From Desulfobacteraceae bacterium UBA5616 (GTDB taxonomy: Bacteria > Desulfobacterota > Desulfobacteria > Desulfobacterales > UBA5616): a DNA stretch of 36,861 nucleotides. Positions 14,492-23,334 of the stretch are shown here, piece by piece (the stretch's first letter is position 1; each line of letters starts with the position of its first letter). The stretch covers positions 29,508 through 66,368 of the forward strand of contig DIKO01000110.1 in assembly GCA_002423615.1 (NCBI GenBank), in the 5' to 3' direction. The position numbers and the translations under genes were made by a program. A model generated the notes under the pieces. It searched no databases and was not told the origin of the DNA. It saw only the letters and a list, made by a program, of their open reading frames with translations.

Positions 14492-16123
14492 ATGACAACC
14501 ATCCCTGACAACCCTGAAAGAAGGTCCATTGCCCCGGAAGAAGAACTCAAGCGCCAGCTGAAAAAAGCATTTGACCGGATGGACCGCGAAGTCAAACTGA
14601 TTCTTTTTACGGAGCGGGGAAAAGACGATGTGTTTGCCCAGGCCACGCGCGAAACCATACGAATTTTCCGGACCCTGACGGATAAGATCACGTTCCGCGA
14701 GTTTCATCCGGACCATGCGGAGGCTCAAAAGTATGGGGTTAAAACTGCCCCCGTACTCCTGATTCAGCCCGATACCTATAACATCCGGTGGTTGGGTGCA
14801 CCCATGGGAGAAGAAGTGAGGACGTTCCTTGAAACCCTGCTGCTGGTGGGCAGCGGAGACAGCAGGTTGGGGGATCAGGCCCGGAACGTCATCCGGAAAA
14901 TCGATTCACCCCGGAAAATCAAGGTTTTTGTCAGCATCACCTGCCCGTACTGCCCCCAGCAGGCGGTGAATGCCGTGAGAGCGGCGGTGGAAAGACCCGA
15001 CCTGGTATCCCTTGACATCATCGATATCCAGTGCCGGCAGGATCTGGCCCTGGAATATGGAGCCCAGAGCGTTCCCCAGACTTTTGCCAACGAGGTCCTC
15101 ATCGGCCAGGGAGCCCAGTCCGAAGAGGTCTTTGCCGATTCTCTCCGGAAACTTGAACCTCAGACCATTTTTATTCCGGAGATCACCGCGGATCTCGTGG
15201 AAGCTGATGTGGTGATTATCGGTGGCGGTCCGGCAGGACTGACTGCGGGGATTTACGCGGTGCGAAGCGGATTGAAGTCGGCCCTGGTCGAAAGAGGCGT
15301 GCTGGGCGGACAGGTGGCCACCACCCCGGTTGTTGAAAATTACCCTGGTTTCACCCAGGTCGGGGGGAAAACCCTGGTGGACATCATGGTCAGCCACGCC
15401 TTGCAGTATGTGCCGATCTTTCAGGGGGAAGAGGTCGTTGAAATAAGCCCGGGCGATCCCATCGAGGTGTTGACCAGCCGGCGAAAATTTCAGACCAAAG
15501 CGGTTCTGCTGGCCACCGGCGCGAGCCACCGCAGCCTGGATGTTCCCGGCGAGAACCGGCTTTCCGGAAGGGGCGTGAGTTACTGCAGCACCTGTGACGG
15601 GCCCCTGTTCAAGGGAAAAAACGTGGTGATGATCGGCGGCGGGGACAGCGCCGTGACCGAGGCCCTTCATCTTTATCACATGGGGGTCAAGGTGACCCTG
15701 GTTCACCGGAAGGATAAGTTGAGAGCCCAGGAATTTCTCATCAAGAGCCTCCTGGACAGCGGGACCCCCGTCCTTTGGAACTCCGAGGTCAGAGAAATTC
15801 TTGGGGAAACCCGTGTGGAAGGGATTTCCCTCTACAACAACAAAACCCGGAAAACATCGACGGTTTCAACGGACGGCGTGTTTATCGCCATCGGGTATAC
15901 GCCCGCCGTCGACCTGGCCCTGAAGACGGGAATCGGCCTGACCCCGGACGGCTACATCGAACGGGACGACCGGCATCGGACCAATATCCCGGGAATATAC
16001 TCAGCGGGCGATGTGGAAGGCGGGTATAAACAGATCGTAACCGCGGCCGGTCAGGGGGCCGAGGCGGCCCTGGCGATTTTTGAGGATCTTATCAACCCTT
16101 ACTGGTTGAAGAAGAAAAACTGA
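14492..16123 (+). CDS. Thioredoxin reductase with AhpF-like N-terminal thioredoxin-fold pair
   Basis: The 543-residue protein has two tandem thioredoxin folds (about 1-120 and 140-225), as in AhpF and archaeal protein disulfide oxidoreductase. The first lacks CxxC; the second has C151-P-Y-C154 and a cis-proline loop SVPQTF. A complete thioredoxin reductase follows: FAD motif GGGPAG at 244-249, redox pair C365-STC-368 before DG, and pyridine nucleotide motif GGGDSA at 382-387. The segment VHRKDKLRAQ resembles the NADPH-selective motif of thioredoxin reductases, not the NADH-using AhpF. It likely passes electrons to its own N-terminal disulfide and on to a peroxidase or other protein. It is divergent from the molybdoenzyme operon; no ahpC is nearby. 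Confidence 0.92.
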   Translation: MTTIPDNPERRSIAPEEELKRQLKKAFDRMDREVKLILFTERGKDDVFAQATRETIRIFRTLTDKITFREFHPDHAEAQKYGVKTAPVLLIQPDTYNIRWLGAPMGEEVRTFLETLLLVGSGDSRLGDQARNVIRKIDSPRKIKVFVSITCPYCPQQAVNAVRAAVERPDLVSLDIIDIQCRQDLALEYGAQSVPQTFANEVLIGQGAQSEEVFADSLRKLEPQTIFIPEITADLVEADVVIIGGGPAGLTAGIYAVRSGLKSALVERGVLGGQVATTPVVENYPGFTQVGGKTLVDIMVSHALQYVPIFQGEEVVEISPGDPIEVLTSRRKFQTKAVLLATGASHRSLDVPGENRLSGRGVSYCSTCDGPLFKGKNVVMIGGGDSAVTEALHLYHMGVKVTLVHRKDKLRAQEFLIKSLLDSGTPVLWNSEVREILGETRVEGISLYNNKTRKTSTVSTDGVFIAIGYTPAVDLALKTGIGLTPDGYIERDDRHRTNIPGIYSAGDVEGGYKQIVTAAGQGAEAALAIFEDLINPYWLKKKN

Positions 16124-16135
16124 GGTCATACCGGT

Positions 16136-17188
16136 TTAAAACTGAAACCCTTTTTCTGAAAAGAGTTTCAGGCAGACTTCCGTAACGTCGGGGTCGTAGG
16201 CGATTCCCTTATCCCTGGAAATTTCCTCGAGAGCGAAATCGATCCCCAGGGCCGGCCGGTAAGGTCTGTGGGATGCTATGGCCTCGACCACATCCGCCAC
16301 GGCGATAATCCTGGCCTCCGGCAGCATCCTGGACCCGGTCAGACCCTGAGGATATCCGGAGCCGTCATGCCGTTCATGATGTTGAAGCACCACCTGGGCG
16401 ATGGGCCATGGGAATTTGATGTCCTTTAGAATGTCAAACCCGGTCTGGGGGTGGTCCTTGATCAGGTTCAATTCATTGACGGTCAGCCTTCCGGGTTTGC
16501 TCAGGATTTCCGCCGGTACCGAAATTTTCCCCAGATCGTGGATGACCCCGGCATGGTAGATGCCTTCAATGGATTCACCGGGAAATCCCATCTCAATGGC
16601 GATGGCCCTGGCCAGGGTCGCGACCCTTCTTTGATGCCCGGCCGTGTAAGGGTCTCTGATTTCAACGGTCAGGGCTATGGTCTGGATCACCCCGTCAATG
16701 GTTTCCCGGAGCTGCTGCATGATGCTCCGGAGGGAGGTGGTCCGGTCGGCCACCATTTTTTCCAGTCCTTCACGGTACGTCCGGTTGGAAATTTCCAACT
16801 CCCTGCGATGGAGTGCGTTTTTCACGCTGATCAGGACGCCGCTCCGGGATACCGGTTTGGTGATGTAGTCATAAACGCCGAGTTCGAATACCGCCTCCGC
16901 CAGGTTGTGATCGACTACGCCCGTCACCATGATGGTGGCGATGTCCGGATATTTGTCAAAAACGTATCGTACCAGTTCGATGCCGGATTCTCCCGGCATG
17001 TTAATGTCGCTTAAAATCAGATCGAATGGGTTTTCGTCCAGGCAGGTTTTTGCCTCACTCACGCTGGAGGACACGAGACAATTGTAGCCTTCCAGTTCCA
17101 GGATATCGCAGATGACCTGCCGGATGGATTCATCGTCGTCGACGACCAGAATGTTTTTGGCTCTTGGATTTGGGTTCGGCTGCCGCAT
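16136..17188 (-). CDS. Response regulator with HD-GYP phosphodiesterase domain
   Basis: The 350-residue protein has a receiver domain at about 10-125 with acidic pocket D18/D19, phosphoacceptor D61 (LILSDINMPG), T89 and K111. A short coiled linker leads to an HD-GYP domain at about 165-345. The HD pair is H217-D218 (HDLGKISVP), followed by HHERHDGSGYPQG with GYP at 278-280. HD-GYP domains hydrolyse cyclic di-GMP, and all signature residues I can check are kept, so the enzyme is probably active and switched by phosphorylation. No histidine kinase gene is adjacent, so the cognate sensor is an orphan elsewhere. It converges on the thioredoxin reductase fusion with a gap of 12 bases. Confidence 0.93.
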   Translation of the reverse strand: MRQPNPNPRAKNILVVDDDESIRQVICDILELEGYNCLVSSSVSEAKTCLDENPFDLILSDINMPGESGIELVRYVFDKYPDIATIMVTGVVDHNLAEAVFELGVYDYITKPVSRSGVLISVKNALHRRELEISNRTYREGLEKMVADRTTSLRSIMQQLRETIDGVIQTIALTVEIRDPYTAGHQRRVATLARAIAIEMGFPGESIEGIYHAGVIHDLGKISVPAEILSKPGRLTVNELNLIKDHPQTGFDILKDIKFPWPIAQVVLQHHERHDGSGYPQGLTGSRMLPEARIIAVADVVEAIASHRPYRPALGIDFALEEISRDKGIAYDPDVTEVCLKLFSEKGFQF

Positions 17189-17269
17189 GAATGAAATTTC
17201 GCTTTCCGGACCGAAATTGAAATGGCCTTGTGCTGTTTTGTCCCGTCTAACGCAGATCCGGGTATCTTG

Positions 17270-18208
17270 TCAAACAAAACAACGGGTTTTTAATTTTGTC
17301 AAAATATCTTCGGCCGTTGTCCGCTTCAAACATACCGGATCCCCGCAGTTTTCAGGGTTGATCTCGAAACAGGGGGTACAGGCTGTTTCCGGCCTGAGGG
17401 ATAAGGCTCCGGGACCCAGGGGTTTCCAGCGGACGGGATCGGAGGGGCCGAAAACGGCGATGACGCGGTGGCCGAGAAACGCGGCCAGATGACTCAGCCC
17501 GGAGTCATTGCCGATCATCCCGGAGGACCGTTTCAAATGGGATATAAAATCGATGAGGCCGTTCAGAACGTGAATATCGTCTCTTTTGACGCCTTTTTGA
17601 CGCAACTCTTTTATCATGAAAGTTTCCGCCGGGCCGACAACCCATCCGCATGCTTTTCCCGTGTGATTCAAGGACCGGTAAATCCGGATAAAATCGTCCG
17701 GGGGCCAGTTTTTTCGAAGGCTTCCCGACCCCGGATGAATCAGGACAGGGCCGGCGGAAGCGGGGTCGGGACACGGGAACGGGAAGATTACCGAACGATC
17801 TTTTTTCGGAAAGATCCCTGCCAGGCGGTGAACCAAAAAATCCGCCACATGAACCCGGAAATGGGCCTCGGGCCGGGGCGGAACCCTCACCACCGGGCAC
17901 GGGGCCATTCGCCGAATGCCCGAAACCAAATCCTCTGAAAAGGAAAATGCGATGATGGTGGAGTAACCCGAAAATACCGATCGGAGATGATCCGATGTCC
18001 TCCCTGAAAGCAAACGGCCGAACTCCCGGGTTTCAACGCAGTAAACCGGTTCCGCAAGTTTCAGGTGACGGGCCATGGGCATGAGGCCCTCCCTGCAGAA
18101 AAGGCCTATGTGAAGGTCTCCCTTTGCGCGTAATACCGCGGTCAGGCAGACGATCAGGTCTCCCAGCGCACCCTGGTGGAGGATCAAACATTTCGGGGCA
18201 TGGGTCAT
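17270..18208 (-). CDS. Glycosyltransferase family 9 (heptosyltransferase-like)
   Basis: The 312-residue protein shows GT9 features: an N-terminal HQGALGDLIVCL segment, IHPGSGSLRKNWP in the middle, and the donor-binding motif GNDSGLSHLAAFLG followed by FGPSDPVRWKPLG. GT9 enzymes move ADP-heptose or related sugars to lipopolysaccharide core or other acceptors at the cytoplasmic membrane face. Near the C-terminus a four-cysteine patch (CTPCFEINPENCGDPVC) occurs, which is common in this family. Its start overlaps the stop of the PHP gene by four bases (ATGA), so it is translated as the last gene of the transglutaminase-ABC exporter operon. The specific acceptor is unknown. Confidence 0.88.
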   Translation of the reverse strand: MTHAPKCLILHQGALGDLIVCLTAVLRAKGDLHIGLFCREGLMPMARHLKLAEPVYCVETREFGRLLSGRTSDHLRSVFSGYSTIIAFSFSEDLVSGIRRMAPCPVVRVPPRPEAHFRVHVADFLVHRLAGIFPKKDRSVIFPFPCPDPASAGPVLIHPGSGSLRKNWPPDDFIRIYRSLNHTGKACGWVVGPAETFMIKELRQKGVKRDDIHVLNGLIDFISHLKRSSGMIGNDSGLSHLAAFLGHRVIAVFGPSDPVRWKPLGPGALSLRPETACTPCFEINPENCGDPVCLKRTTAEDILTKLKTRCFV

Positions 18209-18867
18209 TTGAATTTTTTTAACATGGAATTGTCCAGGACGATGGGAGAAAACTTTCCGCCTTTAAGCTCCCGGACCAGGTCTTCATCCGTATGAACCGG
18301 GTTTTCAAATTCTGTGGCGGCGTTTAAGAACCAGTGGGCGTTTACGTAGTGAGCATCGCTTCCGCCTATGCCGGAAAACCCGTTTCGGATGGAAAGCCTG
18401 GCTGCCCTGTGGTTTTCATCCCCGGTGCTGGAACCGTTAAGAGTTTCAATGACGGATATACCATCCAGGATACCCGCTCCGGATTCGAGGGTTTCTCCAA
18501 AAGCGGATTCCCTGAAGGGGTGGGACGGAACGGCAATCCCGCCGTAGTCGCTGATGGCCCGGATCACGTCTCCAGCCTTGATCCTGAGTTGGGACACATC
18601 GATTTTTTTAAGAAATCTTTTCGTGACCCCATAAACCAGCAGGTGCCCCAGGTCCGTGTCCATTTCAATCCCTTTGAAAACAAAAAGCTCATATTTATCG
18701 GCGATGGCCCGGTAATCGTTTTCTTCGTCGAAGAACCGGTGCTCGGTGAATACGATGCCGTCAAAGGGGTGGTATTTGCGGAAGCGGTGGGCGGTCCTGC
18801 AGTATTCCTCGACACTGGCCGGGGAATCCAGGGAGGCCCGGGTGTGAACGTGCATGTCGACAATCAT
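18205..18867 (-). CDS. PHP-domain metal-dependent phosphoesterase, TrpH-like
   Basis: The 220-residue protein has the PHP motifs in order: DMHVHT at residues 4-9, FTEHRF, KGIEMDTDLGHLLVYG, VPSHPFR and GGSDAHY. This group includes small phosphoesterases acting on AMP, 3',5'-nucleoside bisphosphates or oligonucleotides. It is a different subgroup from the PHP protein at 5761-6414. The gene sits 10 bases after the ABC permease gene and overlaps the glycosyltransferase start by four bases, so it is in the middle of the operon. There is no signal peptide. Its link to export or glycosyl transfer is not clear; it may release a phosphate from a carrier-linked intermediate, which is speculation. Confidence 0.85.
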   Translation of the reverse strand: MIVDMHVHTRASLDSPASVEEYCRTAHRFRKYHPFDGIVFTEHRFFDEENDYRAIADKYELFVFKGIEMDTDLGHLLVYGVTKRFLKKIDVSQLRIKAGDVIRAISDYGGIAVPSHPFRESAFGETLESGAGILDGISVIETLNGSSTGDENHRAARLSIRNGFSGIGGSDAHYVNAHWFLNAATEFENPVHTDEDLVRELKGGKFSPIVLDNSMLKKFK

Positions 18868-18877
18868 GATATTCCCA

Positions 18878-20605
18878 TCAACAATTCTTTTTTTCCTGGG
18901 TTGACAATGGTTTTTCCGGCTGCAACGGCAGGTGGACCCTCAACCGTTTTTCGCCGAATTGAAAAGAGAACCGGATTACCAGGACGGCGATGACCATACC
19001 GGCGGCAAAAGAGCCCCAGATCCATATCCAGTCCAAGGAAGAAATGGGACGCCCTTTCAGGTCCGCCATCACCAGGGCATAGGCCGGTCCGGCCTCAAGG
19101 GCGATGATGATGCCGATAAACGCCGTTGAAATCAACATGAAAACGAGTCCTCCGAAGCTGGTGACGGACTGGGCCGGATTTTCCGATGTGAAATCCGGAT
19201 AGGCGGCACCCATCCCAAGCCCCAGCGCCACAATGGCCGGGGCCATGAAAACAAGGGTGATGCTGGATAAAACCATCATAAACGGAGAAACCTGAAGCAG
19301 TATATTGGTGGCGATGATCAGCACCTGCGAAAGAACCAGAAGGGGCAGGAGGTAAATGAAGTACTTGATCCGCATGAAGGACCGGATGGACAGAGGCGCG
19401 CTTTTGACCAGCCAGAAGGCGCTTCCTTCGATGCTGATGGAGGGGAATACGAAGCGGGCCGTTATGGCGGTCAATACAAAAGCGGCCAGCGCCATGTTTA
19501 AAAATGAAAAAAGGTTCTGCAGGGCGATAACCCGGATGGGGGATTTCTCCAGGGGAAGGGCGCTGAAATTGTAAATGTATATGACCACCAAAGCGGCGAT
19601 CAGGAAAACCTGGGACCACTGGGTCTGGTCCCTCCGGAAAGTTTTGATCTCCTTGATCAGAAAACCTCTGACCGGTTGCGGTAAAAAGGCAAAAAATCCG
19701 TTCAGGTGATCCTTTTTCCCGGCAAACAATTGGACCGTTGCCGTCTGAGACCTGGAATACCCTTTAAAATAAAGGATTTTAGCCGTGACGAGATCGATGA
19801 ACACCAGACAGCCGGCTCCGGTTACGGCAATGGCCGAATGAAATAACGCGCCGGAAATATTCCCCGCAAGACCGGCCTTTAGGCTGTCGTAAATCCATGT
19901 GCTGGGGAGAAGGGGAGACGCGGGGGCGTTTAAACTCTGAAGGTAAAGAAGGGCTGAGGCAAAGGTTTCGGGGTCTGCCAGGCGTTCGGGCTTTACAAGG
20001 CGGAACGCCACATAAAGGACCACGAAGGCCCCCAGCCCCAGGACAACAAAAACACTTTTCAGCCTTCCCGCGGGAAGCAGGGTAACGGCCCACAGTACCG
20101 CAAAGGCGCTGATGGCCGAAGCGCTCATGCAAAAGGGAAAAATCACAAGGATCATGTTGAGGTAATAAAAAAAACCGGCCTTGAAAATGATGCCGTAGGA
20201 GAAAAGCACGGGAATGGAATAGATCATGACCATCCAGGAGCTGTCCATCGTGCTTTCGATCCATCTGGCCAGGAAAATGGTTTCGCGGGGAACGGGCAGG
20301 GCGTGGACCAGGTTTAAATCCCGGCTTAAAAACAGCTTGGATAAACCCGTGAGAAAACTGCTGAAGAGCAGAAGGGAAAAAAACGTCAACAGCATCATGG
20401 AAAGCAGCTTAAAGGCCAGAAGATCGCCGATGTCTTCCGTTTCTTTGATATAGGCCAGAACCTGGTGGGAGGCCATGAAAAGGCCTATCCACAGGAGGCT
20501 TCCCACACCCGCGAAAAAAGCGGTTTTGATCCTGTGCCCGGGATCCCTGAAAACGTTTCCGAGCGACCTGCGCCTGGGGGTTAACAGTAAAAGAATCTGA
20601 TTCAT
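18878..20605 (-). CDS. Putative ABC exporter permease (ABC_export-like)
   Basis: The 575-residue protein is very hydrophobic with about 12 membrane helices and few charged residues between them. It lies 10 bases downstream of the ABC ATPase gene and is surely its membrane partner. The overall look, with a long N-terminal helix bundle, a central loop containing ETIFLARW and a second bundle after PVRGFLIKEIKTFRRD, matches what I know of the putative ABC exporter family (PF16962). That family has no assigned substrate. The C-terminal tail is hydrophilic. Alternative: a component of a multidrug or lipid exporter. The ABC assignment is strong from context; the family name is moderately sure. Confidence 0.82.
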   Translation of the reverse strand: MNQILLLLTPRRRSLGNVFRDPGHRIKTAFFAGVGSLLWIGLFMASHQVLAYIKETEDIGDLLAFKLLSMMLLTFFSLLLFSSFLTGLSKLFLSRDLNLVHALPVPRETIFLARWIESTMDSSWMVMIYSIPVLFSYGIIFKAGFFYYLNMILVIFPFCMSASAISAFAVLWAVTLLPAGRLKSVFVVLGLGAFVVLYVAFRLVKPERLADPETFASALLYLQSLNAPASPLLPSTWIYDSLKAGLAGNISGALFHSAIAVTGAGCLVFIDLVTAKILYFKGYSRSQTATVQLFAGKKDHLNGFFAFLPQPVRGFLIKEIKTFRRDQTQWSQVFLIAALVVIYIYNFSALPLEKSPIRVIALQNLFSFLNMALAAFVLTAITARFVFPSISIEGSAFWLVKSAPLSIRSFMRIKYFIYLLPLLVLSQVLIIATNILLQVSPFMMVLSSITLVFMAPAIVALGLGMGAAYPDFTSENPAQSVTSFGGLVFMLISTAFIGIIIALEAGPAYALVMADLKGRPISSLDWIWIWGSFAAGMVIAVLVIRFSFQFGEKRLRVHLPLQPEKPLSTQEKKNC

Positions 20606-20615
20606 ATTGATCTGC

Positions 20616-21335
20616 TTATCCGGTGTATCGGAAAAAAACCGCTTCCAGGTCGGCCTGCTGAATTTGAATATTCTCCTTAAGTTCCTCGATGGTGCCTGAT
20701 GCGATCAACTTTCCCCTGTGGATAATGCCGATGCGGTTGCAGATGTCTTCAGCCAGGGGAAGGGTGTGGGTGGACATGAAAATCGTGGTTCCGGTTTCCG
20801 ACAGGTTCGAAAACAGTTTTTTCACCATTTTGATGCCTTTGGGGTCCAGCCCCACCATGGGTTCATCCACGATCATCACCAACGGATCATGGATCAAGGC
20901 GCCGGCCATGATCAACCGCTGTTTCATGCCGTGGGAATAGGATTCGATCAACTCGTGTTTCCTGTGGGTGAGGGAAAACAGGTCCAGGAGGCGATGGGCC
21001 TTATATTCAAAAGCGGCGGGGTCCACCCCGAAAACATCGGCGGTGAATTTGAGAAATTCCAGACCCGTCAGCTTGTCGTATAAATACGGTCTGTCGGGAA
21101 TGAGGCCGATTTTCCTTTTGGCCTTTTCAGGGTCCTTGGCCATATCGATCCCGTCGATGACCACTCTGCCCCGGGTGGGAGCAATGAGCCCGCCGATCAT
21201 CTGTATCGTGGTGGTTTTTCCGGCGCCGTTAGGGCCGATAAACCCGAAAATTTCCCCCCGGGTAATTTTCAGGGTAAGACCTTCGACGGCTGCGGTTGGT
21301 CCGTAATATTTGGCGAGGTCATGCAGCTCAATCAT
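20616..21335 (-). CDS. ABC transporter ATP-binding protein
   Basis: The 239-residue nucleotide-binding subunit has all motifs: Walker A GPNGAGKT at 34-41, an ABC signature variant SYSHGMKQR at 132-140, Walker B IVDEP with E158, a D-loop GLDP, and the switch histidine in STHTLP. The SHGMKQR signature is typical of export-type ATPases of the CcmA/NatA/DrrA group. It overlaps the transglutaminase gene by eight bases and precedes the permease by 10 bases, so a two-gene transporter is encoded here. There is no substrate-binding protein gene, consistent with export. All catalytic residues are present. Confidence 0.95.
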   Translation of the reverse strand: MIELHDLAKYYGPTAAVEGLTLKITRGEIFGFIGPNGAGKTTTIQMIGGLIAPTRGRVVIDGIDMAKDPEKAKRKIGLIPDRPYLYDKLTGLEFLKFTADVFGVDPAAFEYKAHRLLDLFSLTHRKHELIESYSHGMKQRLIMAGALIHDPLVMIVDEPMVGLDPKGIKMVKKLFSNLSETGTTIFMSTHTLPLAEDICNRIGIIHRGKLIASGTIEELKENIQIQQADLEAVFFRYTG

Positions 21336-22794
21336 CCGGCAAGTCCTCTATTTGAAGCTGGATGTGGTCGATGGCGTGGACCAGGTCCAGCTGGTCCGCC
21401 TGATCCCCCCGGATGAGCCGGATGTGGGTGACGTCCGCCGGAAACTGGGCCATGATGGCGTCCACCGTTACCCATCGCCCCAGGTAAACCGCATTCCATG
21501 CGTGATAATAAAAGCGTCCGCCCATATGCACCAGGCCTGCCTCGATCTGGGTGGGGATCCCGGCAGCCCTGGCCATGGCGGCAAAGAGGACCGCATGCTC
21601 GTTGCAGTCGCCCATCCGGTTTTCAAAAGTTTCCAGTGCGCTGGGTATGGAAAGTACCGGCCGCTTCGTGATGTTCTGATTGATCCATGTCAGGATGGCG
21701 GTGATTCTTTCCAATGGTGAATCTTCATCGGAGATGATGTCGGCCACGGCTTTTCTGATTTTGGGGTGATGGGACTGGATGACGGCGGAGGATTTTAAAA
21801 ACCGTTCATTTCCCGGCGATTTGAATTCAGGTGACGGGACTGATGAGGGTTCCATGGTTTCCTTCACAATGGTCAGAAGACCGTTTTGAAACGTCTGCCG
21901 GCCGCCGTTGATGAAAAACCGTTCCGTTGGTCCGGAAAGCGTCAGGGTAAGGCGGGTCCGGTCATTCTGGTTGGGGATGGGCATGTTGGCCGGAACGGAA
22001 AATGATTCGGTTAAATCGGCGGTTTCGGATGAACCGATTCCGGACGGCGCCTCTTTTGCGTCGGATTTTACCATAATAATCCCCATCAGGCCTTCTTCCC
22101 GGATTACGTCTCCATCCTCCGATACCCAGGCGGTCTGGCGAAGGTCCATCATGTCCACGGTATATTTCCGGGTTTGAACGGGCCGGCCCGCAAGGGTCAG
22201 GGTTTCATACCCGGAAAAGGTGATCTCCACAGGCTTTTTCCGAAGGGATGCGGGATCAAATACATGAAAGGACGTTTTTTCACCCGGCGTCAACGCCCTT
22301 GCAGCGGCCGCGTCTATCATGCCCGCGGCAAGATGGATGGGTTCGCTCAGGGGAAAGTGTGTCTCCCGGCCATCCATGCGTACCTGCAGAGTGTTGTTTT
22401 TCACCTCTCCTGTTGCGGAGAAATCAAACAACCCGGATGCCAGTTCAAAGTGAAATGAGGAAAGGGAAAAATCGGCATTGAGGTTCCCCCGGGTCCGCAT
22501 GTTCATATCCTGAACCATTCCCATGATGTTCAACCTGAGATGGGCGTCATCCCGGACAAGGTAGCCGGCGCCGGTTTTTTTCAGGATCCGGTGCGCATAC
22601 CCGATTTTTTGATCATCCCGGTAAATGCTCATCCAGGAGTCTTTTTCCGGTATGGCGGGGCCATGCATCGAATTTTGCCGGGATGTCCCCGGTTGAAGAA
22701 CACCCATGCGGATTCCCATCAGCAGTACAAATGCGATGGTGAAAAAAATGCCGATAATATAAGGAATTTGTTTTTTAAGGAGTATCACCTTCAT
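21328..22794 (-). CDS. Membrane-anchored transglutaminase-like protein
   Basis: The 488-residue protein begins with a cytoplasmic KVILLKKQ and a membrane helix at about 11-31 (YIIGIFFTIAFVLLMGI). A beta-rich middle region follows, where a segment W-x-IYRDDQKIGYAH resembles the N-terminal domain of other deltaproteobacterial transglutaminase-like proteins. The C-terminal transglutaminase/protease core has the Cys-His-Asp triad C397 (MGDCNEHA), H431 (YYHAWNAV) and D445 (VTVDAIM). The catalytic part should be periplasmic. Such domains can cleave or cross-link peptides, or modify exported proteins. The gene overlaps the ABC ATPase start by eight bases, implying a joint function with the exporter. 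Substrate is unknown. Confidence 0.88.
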   Translation of the reverse strand: MKVILLKKQIPYIIGIFFTIAFVLLMGIRMGVLQPGTSRQNSMHGPAIPEKDSWMSIYRDDQKIGYAHRILKKTGAGYLVRDDAHLRLNIMGMVQDMNMRTRGNLNADFSLSSFHFELASGLFDFSATGEVKNNTLQVRMDGRETHFPLSEPIHLAAGMIDAAAARALTPGEKTSFHVFDPASLRKKPVEITFSGYETLTLAGRPVQTRKYTVDMMDLRQTAWVSEDGDVIREEGLMGIIMVKSDAKEAPSGIGSSETADLTESFSVPANMPIPNQNDRTRLTLTLSGPTERFFINGGRQTFQNGLLTIVKETMEPSSVPSPEFKSPGNERFLKSSAVIQSHHPKIRKAVADIISDEDSPLERITAILTWINQNITKRPVLSIPSALETFENRMGDCNEHAVLFAAMARAAGIPTQIEAGLVHMGGRFYYHAWNAVYLGRWVTVDAIMAQFPADVTHIRLIRGDQADQLDLVHAIDHIQLQIEDLPDD

Positions 22795-22815
22795 TCCGCC
22801 GGGACCCCGGGGATC

Positions 22816-23310
22816 TTATTGAGCCTGCCGGCCGGGTATTTTTTTCAACCGGGCATTTACCTTACGCGCGCTGATGCGCATCATCACCACGCTCGGGGGT
22901 TGATGATCCCGGGGATGGGTGGCGCTTCCCGGGTTTACAAACAGAACCGGCCCCTGCTGTTTCAGGGAGGACCGGTGGGTATGGCCGCTGATCACCGCAC
23001 TGACATTGATGGATTCGGGGTCGATGTCCATTTCCTCGAGATTGTGAATGACGTACAGGATCACCTCTCCGATTTCGATCAGTTCACTTTTATGGAGCCC
23101 CCTGGACCAGTTCCCCCGGTCCATGTTGCCCCGGACCGCCACCACCGGTGCAATGGCCATGAGCGCTTCCAGCGTTTCACTGTTGTCGATATCTCCGGCA
23201 TGTATGATCAAATCCACACCCGAAAGAACTTCGGCAAGGGGCCGGGTGATCCTTCCGTGGGTGTCGGAAATCACTCCGATAAGGCATTCTTTAAGATCTT
23301 CGGGTATCAT
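22816..23310 (-). CDS. YfcE/MJ0936-type metallophosphoesterase
   Basis: The 164-residue protein has the calcineurin-like motifs of the small YfcE/MJ0936 phosphodiesterases: ISDTHGR at the start, HAGDIDN, VRGNMDRG (usual GNCD replaced by GNMD), SGHTHRS and NPGSATHPRD. Such enzymes hydrolyse phosphodiester bonds with Mn2+ or Ni2+ in the cytoplasm. Natural substrates are unknown. It lies 21 bases before the transglutaminase gene and 24 bases after arfB, so it is probably cotranscribed. The Cys-to-Met change in GNCD does not remove a metal ligand (the ligand is the Asn). The start at MIPEDLKE adds about ten residues before the first beta strand. Confidence 0.9.
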   Translation of the reverse strand: MIPEDLKECLIGVISDTHGRITRPLAEVLSGVDLIIHAGDIDNSETLEALMAIAPVVAVRGNMDRGNWSRGLHKSELIEIGEVILYVIHNLEEMDIDPESINVSAVISGHTHRSSLKQQGPVLFVNPGSATHPRDHQPPSVVMMRISARKVNARLKKIPGRQAQ

Positions 23311-23334
23311 TTTGTCTATCAGCGCTGTCAGACA

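Noticed and set aside
14235..14498. 87-residue open frame on the minus strand in the divergent region
   Set aside because: No ribosome site, unlikely composition, overlaps the promoter and start of the reductase gene.
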